From: Pseudomonas sp. Choline-02u-1
GTDB taxonomy: Bacteria > Pseudomonadota > Gammaproteobacteria > Pseudomonadales > Pseudomonadaceae
Direction of reading: 5' to 3'
Length of the DNA: 64,000 bases
Assembly: GCF_002836515.1 (NCBI RefSeq)
Contig: NZ_PJBC01000010.1
Location: 1 to 64,000, forward strand
Shown: piece after piece, positions 57,475 through 64,000 of the stretch
Numbering within the stretch: position 1 is the stretch's first letter
Layout: every line of letters begins with the position of its first letter
The notes under the pieces: model-generated
Told to the model about the DNA's origin: nothing
What the model saw: the letters and a program-made list of their open reading frames with translations, nothing else
Database searches by the model: none
Made by a program: the position numbers and the translations under genes

Positions 57475-58028
57475 TCAACGAAATCAAGAAAGACGCCCAA
57501 GCGCGTATGCAGAAATCCCTGGAATCCCTGAACCACGCGTTCGGCCAGATCCGTACCGGCAAGGCTCACCCGAGCATTCTCGGCAGCGTCATGGTGCCTT
57601 ACTACGGCACTGACACTCCGCTGAGCAGCGTCGCCAACGTCACCGTGAAAGATTCGCGCACCCTGCAGGTCGTGGCGTTCGAGCGCAACATGCTCGCGGC
57701 TGTCGACAAGGCAATCCAGAGCGCCGGTCTGAATCTCAACCCGACCAACCTTGGCGAGTTGCTGCTGATCCCTATGCCGGCCCTCACCGAGGAAACGCGT
57801 AAAGGCTTCACCAAGCAGGCCCGCAGCGCAGCCGAAGACGCGCGCGTTGCTGTGCGCAACATTCGTCGTGACGCATTGGGTGAGCTGAAAAAACTGGTCA
57901 AGGACAAGGAAATCAGCGAAGACGAAGAGCGTCGTGCCATCGCTGATATCGACAAGCTGACCAAAGAATCCGAGGCCCTGATTACCAAGGCCACGGACGA
58001 GAAAGAAAAAGACCTGATGGCCGTATAA
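57471..58028 (+). CDS. frr: Ribosome recycling factor
   Basis: A 185-residue RRF. With EF-G it splits the post-termination ribosome. It has [29 protein letters not shown] and the C-terminal [17 protein letters not shown] coiled helix. It starts with ATG overlapping the pyrH stop (ATGA). Normal length. Confidence 0.97.
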   Translation: MINEIKKDAQARMQKSLESLNHAFGQIRTGKAHPSILGSVMVPYYGTDTPLSSVANVTVKDSRTLQVVAFERNMLAAVDKAIQSAGLNLNPTNLGELLLIPMPALTEETRKGFTKQARSAAEDARVAVRNIRRDALGELKKLVKDKEISEDEERRAIADIDKLTKESEALITKATDEKEKDLMAV

Positions 58029-58042
58029 GGGTCGAGCTTTAA

Positions 58043-58798
58043 ATGGACAAGACCAAGCAGACTGCGCCGTCCGCGGTGCCGCGCCATGTCGCGATCATCA
58101 TGGATGGTAATAATCGCTGGGCGAAAAAACGCTTTATGCCGGGTGTCGCCGGGCATAAAGCGGGCGTGGATGCTGTGCGGGCGGTGATTGAGGTGTGCGC
58201 TGAGGCCAAGGTCGAGGTCCTGACCCTGTTCGCCTTCTCCAGCGAAAACTGGCAGCGCCCGGCCGATGAGGTCAGTGCCTTGATGGATCTGTTTTTCAAG
58301 GCGCTGCGTCGCGAAGCCAAGCGCCTCAACGACAACAACATCAGCCTGCGCATCATTGGCGATCGCTCGCGCTTCCACCCTGAGCTTCAGGCGGCGATGC
58401 GCGAGGCCGAGGCCATGACGGTCGGTGCCAATCGCTTTGTCCTGCAGATCGCCGCCAACTATGGCGGTCAGTGGGATATCGCTCAGGCCGCGCAGCGTCT
58501 GGCGCGTGAGGTTCAGGCCGGGCACTTGCGCCCGGAGGACATCACTCCGGATCTGCTGCAGACCTGTCTGGCCACCGGCGATCTGCCGTTGCCTGACCTG
58601 TGCATTCGCACCGGTGGCGAGCATCGCATCAGCAATTTCCTGCTGTGGCAGCTGGCTTACGCCGAGCTGTACTTCTCCGACCTGTTCTGGCCGGACTTCA
58701 AACACGAAGCCATGCGCACCGCGCTGGCCGATTTCGCTTCGCGCCAGCGTCGTTTCGGTAAAACGAGCGAACAGGTCGAAGCTGGAGCCCGGGTTTAA
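58043..58798 (+). CDS. uppS: Undecaprenyl diphosphate synthase
   Basis: A 251-residue cis-prenyltransferase that extends farnesyl-PP to C55-PP, the carrier for peptidoglycan and O-antigen. Signatures are HVAIIMDGNNRWAKKR (catalytic Asp) and CIRTGGEHRISNFLLWQ. Its ATG lies 14 bases after frr. The stop overlaps cdsA by one base. Confidence 0.96.
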   Translation: MDKTKQTAPSAVPRHVAIIMDGNNRWAKKRFMPGVAGHKAGVDAVRAVIEVCAEAKVEVLTLFAFSSENWQRPADEVSALMDLFFKALRREAKRLNDNNISLRIIGDRSRFHPELQAAMREAEAMTVGANRFVLQIAANYGGQWDIAQAAQRLAREVQAGHLRPEDITPDLLQTCLATGDLPLPDLCIRTGGEHRISNFLLWQLAYAELYFSDLFWPDFKHEAMRTALADFASRQRRFGKTSEQVEAGARV

Positions 58799-59604
58799 TG
58801 CTCAAGCAAAGAATCATCACTGCACTGATCCTGCTGCCGATTGCCTTGTGCGGGTTTTTCCTGCTCAAAGGTGCCGGCTTCGCGCTGTTCATCGGCCTGG
58901 TGGTGAGCCTCGGTGCCTGGGAATGGGCGCGTCTGGCCGGCTTCACCGCACAGTCGTTCCGCGTCGGCTTTGCCGCTGTGGTCGCCTTGATGCTGTTCGT
59001 CATGTATGTGCTGCCGGGCCTTGCGCCCTGGGTGCTCGGTGCATCGGTGATCTGGTGGGCGATTGCGACATATCTGGTGCTGACGTATCCACGCTCCAGC
59101 GCGCACTGGTCCACAGCGGCGACCAAGTTGGTCATTGGCCTGCTGATCCTGTTGCCTGCGTGGCAGGGCCTGGTGCAGATCAAGCAATATCCGCTGGGTA
59201 ACTGGTTGATCATGGCCGTGATGGTGTTGGTCTGGGGCGCGGACATCGGTGCTTACTTTTCCGGGCGCAAGTTCGGCAAGCGCAAGCTGGCGCCGCAGGT
59301 CAGCCCGGGCAAGAGCTGGGAAGGCGTTTACGGTGGTCTGGCGCTGAGTCTGGTGATCACTGCGGTTGTCGGGCTGGTACGCGACTGGACCGTGGCCGAG
59401 CTGCTCAAAGGCTTGATCGGCGCTGCGCTGATCGTCTTCATTTCCGTGGTCGGTGATCTGACCGAAAGCATGTTCAAGCGTCAATCCGGCATCAAGGACA
59501 GCAGTAATCTGCTGCCCGGGCATGGCGGTGTGCTGGATCGTATCGACAGCCTGACCGCTGCTATTCCGGTATTTGCCGTATTGCTCTGGATGGCCGCACC
59601 GTGA
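58798..59604 (+). CDS. cdsA: Phosphatidate cytidylyltransferase
   Basis: A 268-residue membrane enzyme (about eight helices) making CDP-diacylglycerol from CTP and phosphatidate. The signature is [25 protein letters not shown] near the C-terminus (given in part: [19 protein letters not shown]). It starts on the uppS stop and overlaps dxr by four bases. Confidence 0.96.
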   Translation: MLKQRIITALILLPIALCGFFLLKGAGFALFIGLVVSLGAWEWARLAGFTAQSFRVGFAAVVALMLFVMYVLPGLAPWVLGASVIWWAIATYLVLTYPRSSAHWSTAATKLVIGLLILLPAWQGLVQIKQYPLGNWLIMAVMVLVWGADIGAYFSGRKFGKRKLAPQVSPGKSWEGVYGGLALSLVITAVVGLVRDWTVAELLKGLIGAALIVFISVVGDLTESMFKRQSGIKDSSNLLPGHGGVLDRIDSLTAAIPVFAVLLWMAAP

Positions 59605-60791
59605 GTCGCCCCCAGCAGATTACGGTGTTGGGTGCGACCGGTTCGATTGGTCTGAGCACTCTGGATGTGATCGCACGTCATCCTGAGCGTTATCAGGTTT
59701 TCGCATTGAGTGGCTTCTCGCGCCTCAGCGAGTTGCTCGCGTTATGCGTGCGTCATGTCCCGCAATTTGCCGTAGTGCCCGAAGGTGCAGCGGCGCGCGG
59801 TTTGCAGGATGACCTGCGTGCAGCCGGCTTGCCGACTCGCGTATTGGTAGGTGAGGAGGGCTTGTGTCAGGTCGCCTCGGCGCCTGAAGTCGACGCGGTG
59901 ATGGCAGCCATTGTCGGTGCGGCCGGGCTGCGTCCGACCCTGGCGGCAGTCGAGGCGGGCAAGAAGATTCTCTTGGCCAATAAAGAAGCATTGGTAATGT
60001 CCGGCGCTCTGTTCATGCAGGCCGTGCGCAAAAGCGGCTCGGTTCTGCTGCCGATCGACAGTGAGCACAACGCGATTTTTCAGTGCATGCCAGCGGATTT
60101 CTCGCGCGGCTTGAGCTCGGTGGGGGTGCGGCGGATATTGTTGACAGCCTCAGGCGGTCCTTTCCGGCAGACGCCGATGGCCGAGCTGGCGCATGTTTCG
60201 CCTGAGCAGGCTTGCGCGCATCCGAACTGGTCGATGGGGCGCAAGATCTCCGTGGATTCGGCGAGCATGATGAACAAGGGCCTGGAACTGATCGAAGCCT
60301 GCTGGTTGTTCGATGCCAAACCTGCGCAAGTCGAGGTGGTGATCCATCCGCAGAGCGTGATTCATTCTCTGGTCGATTATGTGGACGGCTCGGTATTGGC
60401 GCAGTTGGGTAACCCTGACATGCGCACGCCGATCGCCAACGCTTTGGCCTGGCCGGAGCGCATCGACTCCGGCGTACCGCCACTGGATCTGTTTGCCATT
60501 GCGCGACTGGATTTCGAGGCGCCCGATGAGGGTCGTTTCCCCTGCCTGCGGTTGGCTCGTCAAGCGGCGGTAGCTGGTGACAGCGCTCCGGCGATGCTCA
60601 ACGCGGCCAATGAAGTGGCCGTGGCAGCGTTTCTCGACGGACGGGTCCGCTATCTGGAAATCGCGAGTATCATCGAGGAAGTCTTGAATCTGGAGCCGGT
60701 GGTGGCGCTGAGCGACCTCGACGCCGTGTTTACGGCGGACGCTAAAGCGCGAATGCTGGCTGAGCAATGGTTGAGTCGGCACGGCCGATAG
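59601..60791 (+). CDS. dxr: 1-deoxy-D-xylulose 5-phosphate reductoisomerase
   Basis: A 396-residue NADPH enzyme of the MEP isoprenoid route. It has [16 protein letters not shown] (NADPH), [26 protein letters not shown] (metal and substrate) and [17 protein letters not shown]. The start is GTG at 59601, overlapping cdsA. Its products ultimately feed UppS two genes upstream. Confidence 0.96.
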   Translation: MSRPQQITVLGATGSIGLSTLDVIARHPERYQVFALSGFSRLSELLALCVRHVPQFAVVPEGAAARGLQDDLRAAGLPTRVLVGEEGLCQVASAPEVDAVMAAIVGAAGLRPTLAAVEAGKKILLANKEALVMSGALFMQAVRKSGSVLLPIDSEHNAIFQCMPADFSRGLSSVGVRRILLTASGGPFRQTPMAELAHVSPEQACAHPNWSMGRKISVDSASMMNKGLELIEACWLFDAKPAQVEVVIHPQSVIHSLVDYVDGSVLAQLGNPDMRTPIANALAWPERIDSGVPPLDLFAIARLDFEAPDEGRFPCLRLARQAAVAGDSAPAMLNAANEVAVAAFLDGRVRYLEIASIIEEVLNLEPVVALSDLDAVFTADAKARMLAEQWLSRHGR

Positions 60792-60844
60792 TTTTGCAAC
60801 TCAATGGCGACACGCGACACTGAACAGGATTGCGGAGAAAGTAG

Positions 60845-62197
60845 ATGAGCGCGCTCTATATGATTGCCGGCACCCTGATCGCCCTGGGTGTGCTGGTCAC
60901 CTTCCATGAATTCGGCCACTTCTGGGTCGCGCGTCGCTGTGGCGTCAAGGTTCTGCGTTTCTCCGTGGGCTTCGGCATGCCGCTGCTGCGCTGGCATGAC
61001 AAGCAAGGCACCGAATTCGTCGTAGCGGCGATCCCGTTGGGCGGCTACGTCAAGATGCTAGACGAGCGCGAAGGCGAAGTGCCGGTCGATCAGCTCGACC
61101 AATCGTTCAATCGCAAATCGGTGCGTCAGCGTATCGCCATTGTCGCCGCCGGGCCAATTGCCAACTTTTTGCTGGCGCTGGTGTTCTTCTGGGTTTTGGC
61201 GATGCTCGGCAGCGAACAGGTTCGCCCGGTCATTGGTGCGGTCGAGTCCGGCAGTATTGCCGCCAGGGCCGGTCTGAATGCTGGTCAGGAGATCGTCTCG
61301 ATCGATGGCGAGCCAACCTCCGGTTGGGCGGCGGTCAATCTGCAACTGGTGCGTCGTCTCGGTGAGAGCGGTGCGATTCAATTGCTGGTGCGCGAGCAGG
61401 GCTCGACCGCTGAGTCGCCGCGCACGCTGGCACTGGATAACTGGCTCAAGGGTGCCGACGAACCGGATCCGATCCGTTCGCTGGGTATCCGTCCGTGGCG
61501 TCCGGCCTTGCCGCCAGTGCTTGCCGAGCTCGATCCGAAAGGCCCGGCTCAGGCGGCCGGGCTGAAAACCGGCGATCGCTTGCTGGCGCTCGATGGGCAG
61601 CCGCTCGATGACTGGCAGCAGGTAGTCGATACCGTTCGTACGCGTCCTGATACCAAAATCATGCTGCGCATCGAGCGCGACAATGCTCAAATCGACGTGC
61701 CTGTGACCCTGGCGGCACGCGGTGAAAGCAAATCGCCAAGCGGTTATCTGGGCGCTGGCGTGAAAGCCATCGACTGGCCGCCGGAAATGATCCGCGAGGT
61801 CAGCTATGGCCCGCTGGCCGCGATTGGCGAGGGCGCCCGTCGCACTTGGACCATGAGCATTCTGACGCTGGATTCACTGAAGAAAATGCTGTTCGGCGAG
61901 CTCTCGGTAAAAAACTTGAGTGGACCGATAACCATTGCTAAAGTGGCGGGCGCTTCTGCCCAGTCGGGTGTCGCTGATTTCCTGAATTTCCTTGCTTATC
62001 TGAGTATTAGCCTGGGCGTTCTGAATTTGCTGCCCATTCCTGTACTGGATGGGGGGCATTTGTTGTTTTATCTGATCGAGTGGGTGCGTGGTCGCCCCTT
62101 GTCGGATCGGGTGCAAGGTTGGGGGATACAGATCGGTATCAGTTTGGTGGTCGGGGTGATGTTGCTTGCTCTGGTCAACGATCTGGGTCGACTGTAA
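60845..62197 (+). CDS. rseP: Intramembrane zinc protease RseP (site-2 type)
   Basis: A 450-residue membrane protease. HEFGH (residues 21-25) lies in the first helix, two PDZ domains (about 115-200 and 220-300) are in the periplasm, and NLLPIPVLDGGHLLF is in a late helix. It cuts the anti-sigma factor (MucA/RseA) after the first protease, releasing AlgU/RpoE; in P. aeruginosa it is MucP. GGAG precedes the ATG. Confidence 0.95.
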   Translation: MSALYMIAGTLIALGVLVTFHEFGHFWVARRCGVKVLRFSVGFGMPLLRWHDKQGTEFVVAAIPLGGYVKMLDEREGEVPVDQLDQSFNRKSVRQRIAIVAAGPIANFLLALVFFWVLAMLGSEQVRPVIGAVESGSIAARAGLNAGQEIVSIDGEPTSGWAAVNLQLVRRLGESGAIQLLVREQGSTAESPRTLALDNWLKGADEPDPIRSLGIRPWRPALPPVLAELDPKGPAQAAGLKTGDRLLALDGQPLDDWQQVVDTVRTRPDTKIMLRIERDNAQIDVPVTLAARGESKSPSGYLGAGVKAIDWPPEMIREVSYGPLAAIGEGARRTWTMSILTLDSLKKMLFGELSVKNLSGPITIAKVAGASAQSGVADFLNFLAYLSISLGVLNLLPIPVLDGGHLLFYLIEWVRGRPLSDRVQGWGIQIGISLVVGVMLLALVNDLGRL

Positions 62198-62217
62198 CGC
62201 TTCGCTGAATTGCGAAT

Positions 62218-62243
62218 CTGCCGCATTTTGCGGCAGTTTGTTT
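62218..62243 (+). terminator. Likely terminator or attenuator between rseP and bamA
   Basis: A stem CTGCCGCA/TGCGGCAG with loop TTT, followed by TTTGTTTATT, lies about 20 bases after the rseP stop and 29 bases before the bamA start. It may reduce readthrough into bamA. Confidence 0.6.
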
Positions 62244-62271
62244 ATTGCCAGTTGGAATAAGAAAGGACTTC

Positions 62272-64000
62272 ATGAAACGTCTGCTGCTAACTGCGGTTCT
62301 CACCGTATTGATGATCGCCGAAGTTCACGCCGAGTCCTTCACTATCTCTGATATTCGCGTCAATGGCCTCCAGCGGGTCTCCGCGGGTAGTGTCTTTGGT
62401 GCCTTGCCGTTGAACGTCGGCGAGCAGGCGGATGATCGTCGCCTGGTGGAATCCACTCGTGCGTTGTTCAAAACCGGTTTCTTTCAGGATATCCAGCTGG
62501 GCCGCGAAGGCAATGTCCTGGTGATCACCGTGGTTGAACGCCCATCCGTTGCCAGTATCGAGATCGAAGGCAACAAGGCGATTTCCACTGAAGACCTGAT
62601 GAAAGGCCTCAAGCAATCCGGATTGTCCGAAGGCGAGATTTTCCAGCGTGCCACTCTCGAAGGTGTGCGCAACGAACTGCAACGTCAGTACGTCGCCCAA
62701 GGCCGCTATTCGGCTACCGTCGATACCGAAGTGGTCTCGCAGCCGCGTAACCGTGTGGGTCTGAAGGTGAAAATCAACGAGGGCACCGTTGCCGCCATTC
62801 AGCACATCAACGTGGTCGGTAACACGGTGTTCCCCGAGGAAGACCTGACCGACCTGTTCGAGTTGAAAACCACCAACTGGCTGTCGTTCTTCAAGAACGA
62901 TGACAAATATGCTCGCGAAAAACTCTCCGGTGACCTGGAGCGTCTGCGCTCCTACTACCTGGACCGCGGCTACATCAACATGGACATCGCCTCGACCCAG
63001 GTATCGATTACCCCGGACAAGAAGCACGTCTACATCACCGTCAACGTGACCGAAGGCGAGAAGTACACCGTTCGTGACGTCAAGCTCAGCGGTGACCTGA
63101 AAGTTCCTGAAGACCAGATCAAGTCGCTGTTGCTGGTGCAGAAAGGCCAGGTGTTTTCGCGCAAGCTGATGACCACCACATCCGAGCTGATCACTCGTCG
63201 TCTGGGTAATGAAGGTTACACCTTCGCCAACGTCAACGGCGTACCACAGCCGCATGACGACGACCACACGGTAGACATTCTTTTCGCTGTCGATCCGGGC
63301 AAGCGTGCCTACGTCAACCGCATCAATTTCCGTGGCAACACCAAGTCCGAGGACGAAGTGCTGCGTCGTGAAATGCGTCAGATGGAAGGCGGCTGGGCTT
63401 CGACGTACCTGATCGACCAGTCCAAGACCCGTCTGGAGCGTCTGGGCTTCTTCAAGGAAGTCAACGTTGAGACGCCGGCTGTGCCGGGTGTCGATGACCA
63501 GGTCGACGTGAACTATGCCGTTGAGGAACAGGCGTCCGGTTCGATCACCGCCAGCGTTGGTTTTGCGCAGAGCGCCGGTCTCATCCTCGGTGGTTCGATC
63601 ACCCAGAACAACTTCCTCGGTAGCGGTAACCGCGTCAGCATCGGCCTGACACGCAGCGAATACCAGAGCCGCTACAACTTTGGCTACGTTGACCCGTACT
63701 GGACCGCCGATGGCGTAAGCCTGGGTTACAACGCGTTCTATCGCACCACCGACTATGATGAACTCGATGCCGACATTTCCAGCTACGCGGTAGACAGTCT
63801 TGGTGCGGGCGTCAACGTCGGTTACCCGATCAGTGAGACTTCGCGTCTGACGTTCGGTCTGTCTGCCCAGCAGGACAAGATCAACACCGGTCGCTATACC
63901 GTTGACGAGATTTTCGACTTCGTTGAGAAAGAAGGCGACAACTACCTGAACTTCAAGGCCTCGGCCGGCTGGTCCGAGTCGACCCTGAACAAAGGCGTCC
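62272..64000 (+). CDS. bamA: Outer membrane assembly factor BamA (3' end outside window)
   Basis: The first 576 codons are visible. The start is at 62272 with GAAAGGA about six bases upstream. A signal peptide (MKRLLLTAVLTVLMIAEVHA) is followed by POTRA domains (FTISDIRVNGLQRVSAGSV onward, to about residue 425), then the beginning of the Omp85 beta-barrel (GSITASVGFAQSAGLILGGS, QNNFLGSGNRVSIG). BamA inserts beta-barrel proteins into the outer membrane. The rest lies beyond 64000. Confidence 0.95.
   Translation, partial: MKRLLLTAVLTVLMIAEVHAESFTISDIRVNGLQRVSAGSVFGALPLNVGEQADDRRLVESTRALFKTGFFQDIQLGREGNVLVITVVERPSVASIEIEGNKAISTEDLMKGLKQSGLSEGEIFQRATLEGVRNELQRQYVAQGRYSATVDTEVVSQPRNRVGLKVKINEGTVAAIQHINVVGNTVFPEEDLTDLFELKTTNWLSFFKNDDKYAREKLSGDLERLRSYYLDRGYINMDIASTQVSITPDKKHVYITVNVTEGEKYTVRDVKLSGDLKVPEDQIKSLLLVQKGQVFSRKLMTTTSELITRRLGNEGYTFANVNGVPQPHDDDHTVDILFAVDPGKRAYVNRINFRGNTKSEDEVLRREMRQMEGGWASTYLIDQSKTRLERLGFFKEVNVETPAVPGVDDQVDVNYAVEEQASGSITASVGFAQSAGLILGGSITQNNFLGSGNRVSIGLTRSEYQSRYNFGYVDPYWTADGVSLGYNAFYRTTDYDELDADISSYAVDSLGAGVNVGYPISETSRLTFGLSAQQDKINTGRYTVDEIFDFVEKEGDNYLNFKASAGWSESTLNKGV

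Overview
The window is chromosomal DNA from a Pseudomonas of the fluorescens lineage. This is inferred from high-GC core genes, gene order matching known Pseudomonas neighbourhoods (wspABCDEFR-prfB-lysS; mexL-mexJK; plsB; dapD; dapC-glnD-map / rpsB-tsf-pyrH-frr-uppS-cdsA-dxr-rseP-bamA), and dense inverted-pair REP elements. It is almost entirely ordinary protein-coding DNA. I see no rRNA, tRNA, CRISPR array, prophage or insertion sequence.

Layout. (1) 1-980: an hcp type VI secretion gene (minus strand). Its upstream region holds a near-consensus sigma-54 promoter and three copies of an 18-bp palindrome, two of them fused into a perfect 46-bp palindrome. (2) 978-9408: the complete Wsp surface-sensing operon (receptor, two CheW-like couplers, CheR-like methyltransferase, CheA-CheY hybrid kinase, CheB-like methylesterase, GGDEF diguanylate cyclase WspR). 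The genes overlap except at wspF-wspR, where a 19-codon mini-ORF overlaps both neighbours. (3) 9611-13107: prfB with its programmed +1 frameshift, lysS and a TetR regulator. (4) 13276-27041: an HEGLVH/QEGLA putative metallopeptidase, a lipoprotein hydrolase, an OmpA-like lipoprotein pair, ppc, adk, tsaB, several conserved unknowns and rsmJ. (5) 27228-32133: the TetR repressor gene mexL divergent from a mexJK-type RND pump. (6) 32134-39667: a gene-free repeat-rich stretch, envelope proteins, plsB, a cold-shock protein, rlmA and dapE. (7) 39872-46769: an ndvB-type glucan synthase carrying an intact GH17 domain, tcdA facing a CsdA/CsdE cysteine-sulfur pair, dapD and an ArsC/Spx-like protein. (8) 47062-50785: a CPA1 antiporter, a leaderless astacin-like metalloprotease and dapC. 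(9) 50829-64000: glnD and map on the minus strand, then a long plus-strand housekeeping run from rpsB to bamA, which is cut by the window end.

Functional themes are surface sensing and c-di-GMP output (Wsp), lysine/diaminopimelate synthesis scattered over three loci (dapE, dapD, dapC), cell-envelope biogenesis (plsB, uppS, cdsA, dxr, rseP, bamA, glucan synthase, lipoproteins), and translation (prfB, lysS, rpsB, tsf, frr, map, rsmJ, rlmA, tcdA, tsaB).

Two REP families fill many intergenic gaps. Family A has the core GGGAGCGGGCTTGCTCGCGA and family B the core TAGGAGCTGCCGAAGGCTGC. Both usually sit as head-to-head inverted doublets. The least explained items are the hcp enhancer array, the wspF-wspR mini-ORF, the leaderless astacin-like protease, a protein with two internal LPIAEF repeats, and a 41-bp tandem array built from REP half-sites.
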